In this document: positions 8,334-17,548 of the stretch, piece after piece | Layout of the letters: every line of letters begins with the position of its first letter | Position numbering within the stretch: position 1 is the stretch's first letter | Source: JAUWKC01 sp035527845 | GTDB lineage: Bacteria; Planctomycetota; Phycisphaerae; Sedimentisphaerales; Anaerobacaceae | Direction: 5' to 3' | Assembly: GCA_035527845.1 (NCBI GenBank) | Contig: DATKZT010000044.1 | Span: forward strand, 1-64,000 | Length of the DNA: 64,000 nucleotides | Program-made: the position numbers and the translations under genes | Notes under the pieces: generated by a model | Told to the model about the DNA's origin: nothing | The model's input: only the letters and a program-made list of their open reading frames with translations | Database searches by the model: none

Positions 8334-9849
8334 TCACAAAATGAGTTATTTGTTCGTCGCTTTCTGTGCGGCCGCAGCCTTCATCGTCGGCTGTATCCCC
8401 GAAGACTCCCTGCAGTGGTCGCAGAACGGATCGGTGGGACTGCTCAGAACACAGTCCGCGCTTTACCTTGTGGACGGAAAAACTGGTGAGCTGACTGAGA
8501 TTGCCGAAGCGAACGTCGCACCCTGGCCGGATATATCAAAAGACGGAAACATGGTCGCTTACTGCCGGAAGGTTGAGTGCCAGAACCTATCCGAGGGATT
8601 GAAAGTGTTGCCCGAAGGTCAGGTGAAGATCATAGAGCACTGGGCCGGACAGATGGAAAAAGAAATCCTAAATAATGGGGGATTGGTTGACGGTAAGTTT
8701 CCATTGCCGGAAGAAGGGCTGTTGGTGCCCAATGACTATGGCAACTGGGTCATTCGTTATCTGTGCGAGAAAGCCGGCCAAGAGCTTCGCGAGAGAATCT
8801 CAAAAGACGATATTGAAAAGGCTAAACAAGAACGGCTCCACTATACGCGAATTATCGTGGCGCCGACCAAGGCGCCCGGTGAAGGACGCGTCGTGGCTGC
8901 AAGCGTGTTCAATATGGTGGCAACGAGAATCTCGCCGGACGGTAAATTCGTGGCGTATTTGATGCACACACAGCAGGGAGAGGTCAGCAATGCTTTCGAG
9001 GAATATGGCCTGTATGTCGCCTCGCTTGACGGTGGCGTCAACACGATGCTTGTCGCTACCCGCGTCGCAATCGGTTACGACTGGCGGGCGGACAGCAAAG
9101 CGATAGCGTATATTACAGCCGATAAGAAAGATTTGCTGCATGAGAGCATGATTCTCGGCACGCTCAAGGAAAGCATTGTTGCTGACGAAGACGGCAATCT
9201 CCGTGCACAGCCGGTCCCGTCTGGCGAACAAGGTTTTTCGGGAACTCACCGATGCACGGGGGGCGAGAAAGACCTTGCCGGCATCCTGTTTTATCCCTGG
9301 ATGAAGGTCCAGTATGGGCAGTCCGGACGAGTTTTCTTTTCGAGTGCGACTCTATCCCTGCCTTCAGGTTCAATGGACGACCCCAAGTGGTCTCTGTTCT
9401 GCTACGACTCGGTGACCAGGTCCGTGGCGAACGTACTTCCCACAATCGCGTCGGATTTGGTTGGTCAAAACGTGAATGTCTTCGCCCTGTCACCGGATGG
9501 GAAAAGCGTTTTGCTGTGCATGGAAAAGAACAGATTTGGTATCTACACATTCGTGGACGGCACAGCAGAAGTCGCGATTGAAGAGGAGGAAATGTTCGGT
9601 GACAGGCTGGACCTGGCCCCAGCCTGGAAAGGAAATAGCGAAATATCGTGTCTGGTCGCAGAGAACAGTCATTTTCTCGTCAAGAAAGGCCAGGAGAAAC
9701 ACAACCGAAAAGAAATAGTCGTTCTTGGCGCGGATGGTGATATTCGGCAGGTCCTCAGCCGAAACTGGCCGGATGAGCTATTATCGCAATCTTCAAAAGA
9801 TCAGGGAGCGGTGCCAGTCGAGCAAATCATTGGATCCACACAGGATTGA
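8326..9849 (+). CDS. lipoprotein with TolB-like beta-propeller repeats
   Basis: A 507-residue exported protein. The signal peptide ends at a lipobox with C23 (AAFIVGC). The body contains PD40/WD40-like propeller blades recognisable by D-G-K-x-V/L-A-Y/L-type turns: DISKDGNMVAYC near 65-80, ISPDGKFVAYL near 205, and LSPDGKSVLLC near 390. Such blades usually mediate protein or ligand contacts in the periplasm. As the third gene of the sigma/anti-sigma operon it may be the sensor or the target of the pathway. Ligand and partner are unknown. Confidence 0.65.
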   Translation: MNNHKMSYLFVAFCAAAAFIVGCIPEDSLQWSQNGSVGLLRTQSALYLVDGKTGELTEIAEANVAPWPDISKDGNMVAYCRKVECQNLSEGLKVLPEGQVKIIEHWAGQMEKEILNNGGLVDGKFPLPEEGLLVPNDYGNWVIRYLCEKAGQELRERISKDDIEKAKQERLHYTRIIVAPTKAPGEGRVVAASVFNMVATRISPDGKFVAYLMHTQQGEVSNAFEEYGLYVASLDGGVNTMLVATRVAIGYDWRADSKAIAYITADKKDLLHESMILGTLKESIVADEDGNLRAQPVPSGEQGFSGTHRCTGGEKDLAGILFYPWMKVQYGQSGRVFFSSATLSLPSGSMDDPKWSLFCYDSVTRSVANVLPTIASDLVGQNVNVFALSPDGKSVLLCMEKNRFGIYTFVDGTAEVAIEEEEMFGDRLDLAPAWKGNSEISCLVAENSHFLVKKGQEKHNRKEIVVLGADGDIRQVLSRNWPDELLSQSSKDQGAVPVEQIIGSTQD

Positions 9850-10012
9850 ACCCCGCTCGCTTCATTTCAGTTGGCCCCGACGGAACTCGTAAGAACTCGC
9901 CGTGATAAATAATCTTCGGTTTTAACTTTGTCGTCTGCCTGAATCCCGGCGTAGAGCTGTCAGAGTGTTTCCGGAGAGTTCGGATTCTACCCTGATAGAC
10001 GCCTTGCATCCT

Positions 10013-11581
10013 TCAGCAGGAGCAGCAGTGGGAATGCCTGGATGCGGCAGCGGCGGCAACCTTTCTGGATTCGTCCCTTGGTCCGTAAAGCGGCTCGACC
10101 TTGATTCCTGAAAGCTGGCAATAGGCCTTGAACTCGTTTTCCAAATCGCCGTAAATGAAGAGCTGGTGAAAACCCCGTGTGTCACGAGCGTCGGGCAGAT
10201 TATCCATCTCAAGCTCGAGCGAGGTGCGGCATCCGCCGGAGGGCGGGGTGTCAATGTTGCGAAGCACGCGGCCTGTACCCACAATCATCTTTTCCGGGCC
10301 TTCGAATTTCATAACGGTGACTTTCTGGTCTGTGCGCCAGAGGACCTGCGGTGAGACGCCCAGCTCGGACTCGGAGTGATTTCGCAGGATGAGCGGCGAC
10401 GGGGGCATGTCGAAGCCGTCGAGCCTTGTCGGGCAGGAGCAGTGTGCGCCGTTTAGAGTGTTTCGCACGGTGTTTGGCGCGGGGTCCTGCATGAAGCCGG
10501 GGCGGTCGCAAAGAAGCGCGGTGAGGCGTAATGAAATAGCGGCGTTGGTGTCTGCCTCGCAGCAGCCTACGGAGCCTTCGTCGTTGAGCTGTAGCCAGGC
10601 CATACAGGGTGGACATGGAATTTTCAGGTCGCGCACCAGCGGCAGACAATCGACGGATATGCCGTGGCAGCCCTCTGCGGCCATCAGCTTGCGGGCGACA
10701 AAGTAGTTCTTGGCGGAATTGATGATGTCCTGTTTGTTTGGCTCGACGATTTTCTCTGCCTGTTTGGTGTAGAACTCGGCCAGGGCGAGCATCCGCGAGT
10801 TGGTCTGGGTCTTGTGGAACTCTTCGGGCCAGCGGTTTCGTGGAATGTAGTGAAGTGTGGTGCCGATGATGTCGAGCTTGCGGTCTTCGGTATTGTCGCC
10901 CTTTAGCACGAGCAAACGTGAATGTTTCATCCGATGAACGGTGTTGAGCATCTTGAGGCCGGTTGCGAGCCATTCGACATCCTGCGTGGCGCCGACGAAG
11001 ACGCCCGGCTTGCGCAGGTCGGGGTATCGGTTTCCGTGGACCTCGGAGGTGAATGATGTTCCCATTGGGCTGAAAACAATCATGGGGACCTGGCCTTTGT
11101 TCTCTGCAATCCTGTTCATTTTCCTCCAGGCGCCGAAGTCGGGATGATGCAGGCACATGGTGACAATCAGAATGCCGTCCGGCGCTTCCTTGGTGAGGTT
11201 CTGAATGAAGGCATTGACTATATCGTCATCTTTCAGCGGCTCGTCGATAAGCTCGAGTTTGATTTGCTGTTTTTGGGCGGCGGCCTTCAGCACGTCGGTG
11301 TATTGGCGCTGGCGCGCCCGGATGTCGTAGGCGGCGCCCGGCCATCCCATCCAGTATCTCTCGACGCCGGGGTGTACGAAGGCGGCTCGAATCCTGGCCG
11401 GCGCTATAGGCGGCATTTGCAGGCCCTGCCGATCGGCGAGGGACGAGCTCTTTTCGGAGAGGGACAGTTGCGAACACCCGGAGGCGGCCAGGGCCAAGGC
11501 GCCCGTGCTTGCCAGAAAGCGGCGGCGATTCATCATCTTCAGTGGACAGCCGGTTTGGGAACAGGTTTTGTGCGTCTGCAT
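10013..11581 (-). CDS. Tat-exported sugar-isomerase-like protein
   Basis: About 522 residues. The twin-arginine signal (NRRRFLASTGALALAASGC) lies after a 16-residue extension, and its Cys suggests lipidation. The mature part resembles the L-fucose/L-arabinose isomerase fold. Its central and C-terminal parts are rich in Cys and acidic residues around PCPPCMAWLQLNDEG, GCCEADTNAAISL and AHCSCPTRLDGF. ATG 11581 is preferred because AGGAG lies 7 bases before it; a later ATG pair at 11536/11533 directly before RRRF is possible. Exported isomerase-like proteins occur in planctomycetes, but their reactions are not well known, and catalytic metal ligands were not verified here. It ends in a His/Cys-rich tail (RHSHCCSC). 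Confidence 0.6.
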   Translation of the reverse strand: MQTHKTCSQTGCPLKMMNRRRFLASTGALALAASGCSQLSLSEKSSSLADRQGLQMPPIAPARIRAAFVHPGVERYWMGWPGAAYDIRARQRQYTDVLKAAAQKQQIKLELIDEPLKDDDIVNAFIQNLTKEAPDGILIVTMCLHHPDFGAWRKMNRIAENKGQVPMIVFSPMGTSFTSEVHGNRYPDLRKPGVFVGATQDVEWLATGLKMLNTVHRMKHSRLLVLKGDNTEDRKLDIIGTTLHYIPRNRWPEEFHKTQTNSRMLALAEFYTKQAEKIVEPNKQDIINSAKNYFVARKLMAAEGCHGISVDCLPLVRDLKIPCPPCMAWLQLNDEGSVGCCEADTNAAISLRLTALLCDRPGFMQDPAPNTVRNTLNGAHCSCPTRLDGFDMPPSPLILRNHSESELGVSPQVLWRTDQKVTVMKFEGPEKMIVGTGRVLRNIDTPPSGGCRTSLELEMDNLPDARDTRGFHQLFIYGDLENEFKAYCQLSGIKVEPLYGPRDESRKVAAAAASRHSHCCSC

Positions 11582-11996
11582 TCTGTGGCTCCTATGCAAA
11601 AAGTGTACTGCGATTCTTTGTTCTCTTCAGATTCACCCGTGTGAGAAGGGATTCTACCAAACCGCAGGCAAAAAGGACAGTTGAAAATTGGTGGAATCCC
11701 GGCGTGAAGACGAAGGGTAGCCAATCGGCAATTGCAGATCGCAGACGTTGTCCCTTGTACTGTCTACCGTATAGGCTGTTTTTTGGTTGACATTCTGCTT
11801 TTTACAGGCTATTTTCCGGGTCAAGAAGTCCGCCAAACGGCGCAGCGGGTAAACATTGTATATTGTTATGTTGGCAAAATGAGAGGGACATGATGAATAG
11901 TCACTGCAATCAGCGTCCGGCGTATTTGGAAAATTGCTTTCGATTAGTTGGTGGTTAATTGATAAGAAGATGGCGAGCGGTTGAAAGGATGGTCAG
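11582..11996. other. divergent intergenic region
   Basis: About 415 bp between the minus-strand Tat protein and the plus-strand membrane protein. A plus-strand promoter candidate lies at 11787-11815 (TTGACA, 17 bp, TATTTT). Nothing else clear was seen. Confidence 0.5.
11787..11815 (+). promoter_or_regulatory. candidate sigma-70 promoter
   Basis: TTGACA (11787-11792) and TATTTT (11810-11815) with a 17-bp spacer. It would give a leader of about 175 nt before the membrane protein gene at 11997. Confidence 0.45.
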
Positions 11997-12362
11997 ATGA
12001 GCAGAGGCAAGGTAATCACGCTGGGAGTTTTTACGGCGTGGCCGTTCGTGTACATGGTTCTTTTTATGTGCATGATGTTCGGGGTGGTGATGTCGAGCTT
12101 CCGGGGCGGCCGATCGTGGGGTGCCGCACCGGCCTTCTGGATTATCTTTCCACTTCATTTGCTGACGATGGTTGAGATACCTGTGTTGCTTGTGATCTAC
12201 ATCGTTTACCTTTTCAGAACGAGCCGGGTTGCGCAGGACAAGAAGGCGCTTTGGGCGGTGGTCCTTTTTCTCGGCAACGTGATTGCGATGCCGGTCTTCT
12301 GGTACCTGTACATTTGGAAGGAAGGTGAGGAGACGCGTGGACCTGAAGGTCCACCCTACTGA
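11997..12362 (+). CDS. small integral membrane protein
   Basis: A 121-residue hydrophobic protein with three likely membrane helices (about 7-33, 45-71, 84-106) and a charged loop after the second. No family is recognised. Its last nine codons and stop lie inside a dispersed palindrome (12336-12359), so the C-terminus (TRGPEGPPY) is repeat-derived and may not be ancestral. It precedes the first sulfatase by 64 bp, but no functional link is evident. Confidence 0.5.
   Translation: MSRGKVITLGVFTAWPFVYMVLFMCMMFGVVMSSFRGGRSWGAAPAFWIIFPLHLLTMVEIPVLLVIYIVYLFRTSRVAQDKKALWAVVLFLGNVIAMPVFWYLYIWKEGEETRGPEGPPY
12336..12359. repeat. dispersed palindromic repeat, copy 1
   Basis: GTGGACCT-ga-AGGTCCAC flanked by CGC and CCTAC. 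The copy at 13980-14004 is identical in sequence and flanks. This copy supplies the end of the membrane protein gene. Confidence 0.8.
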
Positions 12363-12426
12363 GAGGGTGAGGGTCTTTGGTGGTGCGAAGGATAGGAGGC
12401 TGAGGTCGGTTTTCTTTAGGAGTGAT

Positions 12427-13863
12427 ATGAGACGACGAGATTTCCTGAGAGCAGTAGTCGGCACCGCGAGCGGATTTTGTGTGTCCGGATGTGCAGATCC
12501 CTTCGGACGGAAGGCATGCCGACGCGTTGAGAAACCGAATATCATTTTCATTCTTGCCGATGATTTGGGATATGGCGACCTGGGATGCTATGGGGCGACG
12601 AAGATTGAGACGCCGTGCATCGACCGCATGGCTGCCGAAGGGATGCGCTTTAGCAGTTTCTATACTCAGCCGGTGTGCGGTCCCACCAGGACAGCCATCC
12701 TGACGGGATGTTATCCGATGCGGGTAGCGGAATACGGGAACATCAAACGCCACCACCCGTTTGTCCACGCCGATGAGATTCTCATTCCTGAGGTCCTCAA
12801 GCAAGCCGGCTATGTATCTGCCTGCATCGGTAAATGGGACCTGAACGGTCATTCTTCGGATGGATTTGGCGAAGGAGTCACACCGAACACACAGGGGTTC
12901 GATTATTTCTATGGGCGTCCAGCCGAGGGGGCTGTTTTCAGGAACGAGAAGCTGTTGGGCGATGCTCCGGTGGCCGAACTGACGAAACGTTATACCGACG
13001 AGGCACTCAGGTTCATCGAGGAAAACAATTCACAACCGTTCTTCATATACCTGGCACACACGATGCCTCATGTCCCATTGGCCGCGACGGCGGATTTCAG
13101 GGGCAAGAGCGAGCGAGGCCTGTACGGCGATGTGGTGGAGGAACTGGATTGGAACGTAGGTCGGGTCCTCGACAAGCTCAAAGAACTGCGAATAGACGAC
13201 CGCACAGTGGTCATCTTTACGAGCGACAACGGGCCGTGGCCGCACTGGACGGGTGAAGACAACTCGGGCTCCGCGGGGCGCCTGCGCGGCCAGAAATGCG
13301 AGACGTGGGAAGGCGGCGTAAGGGTGCCCTTCATAGTGCGTGCACCCGGTCTTGTCCCAGCGGGACAAGTGTGCGAGGCCATGATTGGCGACGTCGATAT
13401 GCTGCCAACGTTTGCCCGCCTGGCAGGGGTCGATGTTCCCGGAGACAGGACCATCGACGGTAAAGACGTGCTTGGCTTGATGACAGGGGAAACATCCGCG
13501 TGGCCAGTTGCAGCACGATATTATTATTATGACACCCACCTTCAGGCGGTGCGAAGCGGGAACTGGAAACTGATCCTGCCGCGTCCGAAGTGCCCACCCT
13601 GGCTGAGCGACAAGGGGCTGGCCGGGAACTGGCGGGGCCGTGATGTCGAGGAGATTCCTGAAGCACAGCTCTACAACTTGAAGGACGATATCGGCGAAAC
13701 GACCGATGTAGCGGGGCAGCATCCTGAGATTGTTGAACGTCTGCTTGATCTGGCGGAAGTGGCAAGGGCCGATATCGGAGATTACAATCGCATAGGACAG
13801 AACGCCCGTTTCTTTGACTCACAGCCAGCAAGACCGGATGTTGTAAAGTGGAAGAACAGATGA
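12427..13863 (+). CDS. sulfatase, Tat-exported lipoprotein
   Basis: A 478-residue type I sulfatase. The sulfatase signature C-x-P-x-R (VCGPTRTAILTG) is near residue 84; this cysteine is normally converted to formylglycine by a maturase that is not in the window. Metal-binding segments are present (ILADDLGYGDLGCYG near the start, TSDNGPWPHW later). The N-terminus MRRRDFLRAVVGTASGFCVSGC is a twin-arginine signal with a terminal cysteine. Start ATG 12427 has AGGAG 4 bases upstream; longer frames run through the palindrome and are unlikely. It probably removes sulfate esters from polysaccharides. It is distinct in sequence from the second sulfatase. Confidence 0.88.
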   Translation: MRRRDFLRAVVGTASGFCVSGCADPFGRKACRRVEKPNIIFILADDLGYGDLGCYGATKIETPCIDRMAAEGMRFSSFYTQPVCGPTRTAILTGCYPMRVAEYGNIKRHHPFVHADEILIPEVLKQAGYVSACIGKWDLNGHSSDGFGEGVTPNTQGFDYFYGRPAEGAVFRNEKLLGDAPVAELTKRYTDEALRFIEENNSQPFFIYLAHTMPHVPLAATADFRGKSERGLYGDVVEELDWNVGRVLDKLKELRIDDRTVVIFTSDNGPWPHWTGEDNSGSAGRLRGQKCETWEGGVRVPFIVRAPGLVPAGQVCEAMIGDVDMLPTFARLAGVDVPGDRTIDGKDVLGLMTGETSAWPVAARYYYYDTHLQAVRSGNWKLILPRPKCPPWLSDKGLAGNWRGRDVEEIPEAQLYNLKDDIGETTDVAGQHPEIVERLLDLAEVARADIGDYNRIGQNARFFDSQPARPDVVKWKNR

Positions 13864-14201
13864 GTCTTGGGCGGGGTGAAAGTTCGCACGCTACATACTC
13901 GCGACGCAAGCACGAAATCCGGATATCGAAACGCGAAACAAATTCCAATGACTTGAATTTAAATGTTCAAAACCCGGTCGCGTGGACCTGAAGGTCCACC
14001 CTACCGAGAATCCGCCGGAAGGGGGCTTTCCTGTGAGTACCGTAAGGCATACCGTGTGGATTTTGTTGATAACGGGGCTGTTGGAGGGTATAGTGCAAGG
14101 GCGACAGAAAGTGAAAAGTAAAAAGTGAAGAGGCAAAGAAAAGAGTAAAAAGATGGTGCGTGGCGTGGTTTCATCGCCAGAGCAAGTTAAGGAGCAAAAT
14201 A
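13864..14201. other. repeat-bearing intergenic region
   Basis: About 340 bp with the second palindrome copy (13980-14004) and, before it (about 13910-13975), an A-rich stretch of short similar units (aaatccggatatcgaaacgcgaaac) that resembles a dispersed repeat. No gene was seen. Confidence 0.5.
13980..14004. repeat. dispersed palindromic repeat, copy 2
   Basis: The same GTGGACCTGAAGGTCCAC core with CCTAC flank as copy 1 at 12336-12359, here in non-coding DNA. It can form an 8-bp stem with a 2-nt centre. Confidence 0.8.
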
Positions 14202-14633
14202 ATGCCGATAGTTGACGGACGTTATGAGGCGAAGATATCGACGACCTTTCGTTCGACGGCGGATGGGGTCGAGGCTATCAAGGACAAAATCGAGAAGTCG
14301 CGGCGGGTGAGGATAAGCGGGATACCGATGGGCATGCTCAAGAAGCTGACGCCTTTGCTGAAGGGAAAGGACGTCAAGATTATTCTGCCTTTGGGAGAGA
14401 AGGCGGGGGCCGAGCTGGAAGAATTGGGTGACGTGGCGGTGACCAAGGCGAGGATTTACAAGGACCATAAGGGCACGGAGGCGAATGTGGGCTCGGTATA
14501 TTTCTCCGACAGGGTATTCAGCGTGGCGTGGGTCGGCGACAAAATCCTGGAGATTGACGCGATGGATTACGATAAGTGCGTCAAGTGTATGAGGGGGATG
14601 TTTGACGTGGGGTGGAGATACTCTGAGAAATGA
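14202..14633 (+). CDS. conserved hypothetical cytoplasmic protein
   Basis: A 143-residue alpha/beta protein without signal or membrane segment. It contains a positively charged helix (IKDKIEKSRRVRISGIP), a GKDVKIILP strand, and a C-terminal pair of cysteines in KCVKCMRGMFD. ATG 14202 has AAGGAG 7 bases upstream; a longer start at 14160 is not supported. Its stop overlaps the ATG of the second sulfatase by 4 bp, so the two are translationally coupled. The central region vaguely recalls effector domains of TrmB-like regulators, but no HTH is present and I do not assign a function. Confidence 0.6.
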   Translation: MPIVDGRYEAKISTTFRSTADGVEAIKDKIEKSRRVRISGIPMGMLKKLTPLLKGKDVKIILPLGEKAGAELEELGDVAVTKARIYKDHKGTEANVGSVYFSDRVFSVAWVGDKILEIDAMDYDKCVKCMRGMFDVGWRYSEK

Positions 14634-16129
14634 AGCCGGCCGGTGACTTTATGAATCGACGGGATTTCGTGAAGGCCGTCGGTTTTGGTGCCGCGGCGTT
14701 TGTTCTGCGGGGATGTGCGAGCTCTTCGCTCAGGCGCAGGGATAACGCATCTGGCAAGAAGCCGAATTTTGTTTTCTTTCTGATAGATGATCTGGGCTGG
14801 CGGGACGTCGGCTGTTACGGCAGCACGTTCTATGAGACGCCGAACATCGACAAACTGGCCAGTGAAGGGATGCGATTCACGGATTCCTACGCGGCGTGTC
14901 CGGTCTGTTCGCCGACGCGGGCCAGCATCATGACCGGAAAATACCCTGCGCGGATGGATACCACCGACTGGTTTGGCGCGCCTCAGCCGGAGGAGGTGCC
15001 GGGCCATCACACGCGGAACAAACGGCTCCTGCCGGCGCGGTATTCGGAGAATATGGCGCTTGAAGAGGTGACTGTGGCGGAGTCGCTGAAAGATGCGGGG
15101 TACAGGACGTTCTTTGCGGGTAAATGGCATCTGGGCGAAACGGCGGAATACTGGCCTGAACATCAGGGTTTCGATGTGAACAAGGGAGGGCACTGGGCAG
15201 GTTGGCCGCCCGGCGGATACTTCGCGCCGTGGGATAATCCGCGTCTGGAGAACGGTCCGGACGGCGAACATCTGCCGGAGCGTCTGGCGCGAGAAACCGT
15301 GAAGTTCATCAGAGAGCACAAAGACGAACCGTTCCTTGCGTATCTGAGTTTTTATTCGGTGCATACGCCGCTGCAGAGTCGTGAGGACCTGAAGCAGAAA
15401 TATCTGGAGAAGAAGAAGAGGCTGGGGCTCGAGGCGGCGTGGGTGACGGAAGGGGAGCGGAAGGTGCGGGCGGTGCAGGAACATGAAGTGTATGCGGGAA
15501 TGGTGGATGCGATGGATCAGGCCGTCGGCGAGGTGCTTGATACGCTCAAGGAGCTGGGGCTGGACGAGGATACGGTGATCTTTTTTATGTCGGACAACGG
15601 GGGGCTTTCGACGTCGGAAGGCAGGCCCACATCGAACCTGCCGCTGCGTGCGGGTAAGGGGTGGTTGTATGAGGGAGGCATTCGTGAGCCGATGATTGTC
15701 AAGTGGCCCGGCGTGGTCAAGGCAGGCAGCGTGTGCAATGGGGTGGTAACGAGTACGGACTTTTATCCTACGATGCTGGAGATGGCGGGTCTGGAACTTC
15801 GGCCGAAGCAGCACGTGGATGGAATGAGTATGGTTTCGCTGCTTAAGGGTCGGCGGAGGGATCGCGGCGCGATCTACTGGCACTACCCGCATTACGGCAA
15901 CCAGGGCGGCGCCCCGGGGTCGGCGATTCGGGAAGGCGACTGGAAGCTAATCGAATGGTTCGAGGACGGTCGTCTGGAACTGTATAATTTGAGGGAGGAC
16001 ATCGGGGAGAAGAGGAATCTTGCAGAGAAGCATCAGAAGATTGCCAGGCGGCTGCATAACAAGCTCATCGCGTGGCGCAAAGAGGTGGATGCCAAGTACC
16101 CATCGCCGAATCCTGAATATAAACCTTAG
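14630..16129 (+). CDS. sulfatase, Tat-exported lipoprotein
   Basis: A type I sulfatase of up to 499 residues. The active-site C-x-P-x-R (VCSPTRASIMTG) is near residue 95, and the conserved metal-site segments LIDDLGWRDVGCYG and MSDNGG are present. The lysine/histidine helix FFAGKWHLGE is also typical. The signal MNRRDFVKAVGFGAAAFVLRGC is twin-arginine with a cysteine; ATG 14651 may be the real start, as it begins directly at the signal. It is translationally coupled to the preceding hypothetical gene. A GH51 enzyme further downstream makes sulfated hemicellulose or algal glycan a reasonable, unproven substrate class. Confidence 0.9.
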   Translation: MKPAGDFMNRRDFVKAVGFGAAAFVLRGCASSSLRRRDNASGKKPNFVFFLIDDLGWRDVGCYGSTFYETPNIDKLASEGMRFTDSYAACPVCSPTRASIMTGKYPARMDTTDWFGAPQPEEVPGHHTRNKRLLPARYSENMALEEVTVAESLKDAGYRTFFAGKWHLGETAEYWPEHQGFDVNKGGHWAGWPPGGYFAPWDNPRLENGPDGEHLPERLARETVKFIREHKDEPFLAYLSFYSVHTPLQSREDLKQKYLEKKKRLGLEAAWVTEGERKVRAVQEHEVYAGMVDAMDQAVGEVLDTLKELGLDEDTVIFFMSDNGGLSTSEGRPTSNLPLRAGKGWLYEGGIREPMIVKWPGVVKAGSVCNGVVTSTDFYPTMLEMAGLELRPKQHVDGMSMVSLLKGRRRDRGAIYWHYPHYGNQGGAPGSAIREGDWKLIEWFEDGRLELYNLREDIGEKRNLAEKHQKIARRLHNKLIAWRKEVDAKYPSPNPEYKP

Positions 16130-16200
16130 ACTAATTCTTTTTTGGGCCGTAGAATAGGGGGCGGTGTGAATTATTGTTTGCGTAACAAGGAGAATTAACA

Positions 16201-17280
16201 GTGTATAAGATTGCAGTTGTGCCGGGTGACGGGACGGGGCCGGAAGTGACGGCCGAGGCGGTGAAGGTTTTGAAGGCCGCGGCGGATAAGTTTAATTTCA
16301 AGGTGGAGCTGACGGAGTTCGATTTCGGCGGGGAGAGGTATAAGAGGACGGGCGAGACACTGCCGGACAGCGGCGTTGAAGAGCTTCGCAAGTTCGATGC
16401 GATTCTGCTGGGGGCCATCGGCCATCCGGACGTGGCGCCGGGGATTCTGGAGAAGGGTATTTTGTTGAAGGCGCGATTCGACCTGGACCAGTATATAAAC
16501 CTGCGTCCCGTGAAGCTTTATCCCGGGGTGGAGACGCCGCTGAAGGATAAGGGGCCGGACGATATAGATTTCGTTGTTGTGCGTGAGAATACGGGCGACC
16601 TTTATACGGGGACCGGGGGGTTCACGATGAGGGGGACGCCGCAGGAGGTTGCGGTGCAGTCGGCGGTGTATACGAGGTTTCAGGTTGACCGCTGTCTGAA
16701 GTACGCGTTCGAGTATGCGCGGAAGCACGGCAAGAAGGCGCGAGGCAGGGGCGAGAATAACACGCTTGCTCTTTGCGGCAAGACGAACGTGCTGACGTAC
16801 GTTTACGATTTGTGGGAGCGGGCGTTTCATGAAATGGGCAAGGCGGAGTATCCGGAGATAAAGCGGGAGTATTATCATGTTGACGCGACGTGCATGTGGA
16901 TGGTGAAGAATCCGGAATGGTTCGACGTAATTGTTACGGGCAATATGTTCGGTGACATTATCACGGACCTCGGTGCGATGGTGCAGGGAGGGATGGGCAT
17001 AGCGGCGGGCGGAAATATCAACCCGGAAGGCGTGAGCATGTTCGAGCCCATAGGCGGCAGCGCACCGAAATATACGGGCAAGGGTGTTATCAACCCGCTG
17101 GCGGCGATTTGCGCGGCGCAAATGATGGTTGAGACGCTGGGTGAGGAGGAGGCCGGCGATGCGATGGAGAAGGCGGTGATGTACGTGACGGCGAATAAGC
17201 TGAAATCGCTGCAGGCGGGCAGGATGGGTTATTCAACCAGCGAAGTGGGTGATCTGGTGGTGGAGCAACTGGTCGGGTGA
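16201..17280 (+). CDS. leuB: 3-isopropylmalate dehydrogenase-type oxidative decarboxylase
   Basis: A 359-residue NAD-dependent beta-decarboxylating dehydrogenase, the length of LeuB. It shows the N-terminal GDGTGPEV motif, the substrate loop RENTGDLYTG, the metal-binding segment NMFGDIITDLGA and the cofactor segment GSAPKYTGKGVINPLA. The start is GTG 16201 with AAGGAG upstream. The family also contains isocitrate, tartrate and homoisocitrate dehydrogenases. LeuB is the most likely reading, but no leuA, leuC or leuD is nearby, so substrate specificity is inferred. It begins a run of plus-strand genes ending with the GTPase at 18532. Confidence 0.8.
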   Translation: MYKIAVVPGDGTGPEVTAEAVKVLKAAADKFNFKVELTEFDFGGERYKRTGETLPDSGVEELRKFDAILLGAIGHPDVAPGILEKGILLKARFDLDQYINLRPVKLYPGVETPLKDKGPDDIDFVVVRENTGDLYTGTGGFTMRGTPQEVAVQSAVYTRFQVDRCLKYAFEYARKHGKKARGRGENNTLALCGKTNVLTYVYDLWERAFHEMGKAEYPEIKREYYHVDATCMWMVKNPEWFDVIVTGNMFGDIITDLGAMVQGGMGIAAGGNINPEGVSMFEPIGGSAPKYTGKGVINPLAAICAAQMMVETLGEEEAGDAMEKAVMYVTANKLKSLQAGRMGYSTSEVGDLVVEQLVG

Positions 17281-17316
17281 CAGTCCTGCGCGGTGTGAGC
17301 TGAAGGAGGACAGATT

Positions 17317-17529
17317 ATGGCCGAGTTTCAGGAGGCGAGCGGTTACTGCACGCATTGCCAGAAGCAGGTGCTGATCAGGAGGAAGGGGACCAACCATGTT
17401 CTGCACCTGCTGCTGACGCTTTTGACAGGCGGTCTTTGGCTCATAGTATGGATTCTGTGCGCGATCAAGATTGGCGGCTGGCACTGCGCGCAGTGCGGCA
17501 CGAGCGTGGCGCGGGCCGGCGGAAAGTAG
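17317..17529 (+). CDS. small zinc-ribbon membrane protein
   Basis: A 70-residue protein with two CxxC pairs (C11/C14 and C57/C60) flanking a hydrophobic segment of about 24 residues (29-52), so the two halves of a zinc ribbon may meet across a membrane hairpin. It has a strong GGAGG site before ATG 17317. The function is unknown; similar small proteins are usually annotated as hypothetical. It lies between leuB and the GTPase gene. Confidence 0.65.
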   Translation: MAEFQEASGYCTHCQKQVLIRRKGTNHVLHLLLTLLTGGLWLIVWILCAIKIGGWHCAQCGTSVARAGGK

Positions 17530-17548
17530 AGAATTCGGTGAGGGAGTT

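Noticed and set aside
12283..12426. Upstream extension of the first sulfatase frame
   Set aside because: It runs through the membrane protein end and the palindrome, and the twin-arginine signal starts at ATG 12427 with AGGAG.
14567..15892. 441-codon minus-strand frame
   Set aside because: Antisense to the second sulfatase; Arg/His/Pro-rich composition is typical of shadow frames in GC-rich genes.
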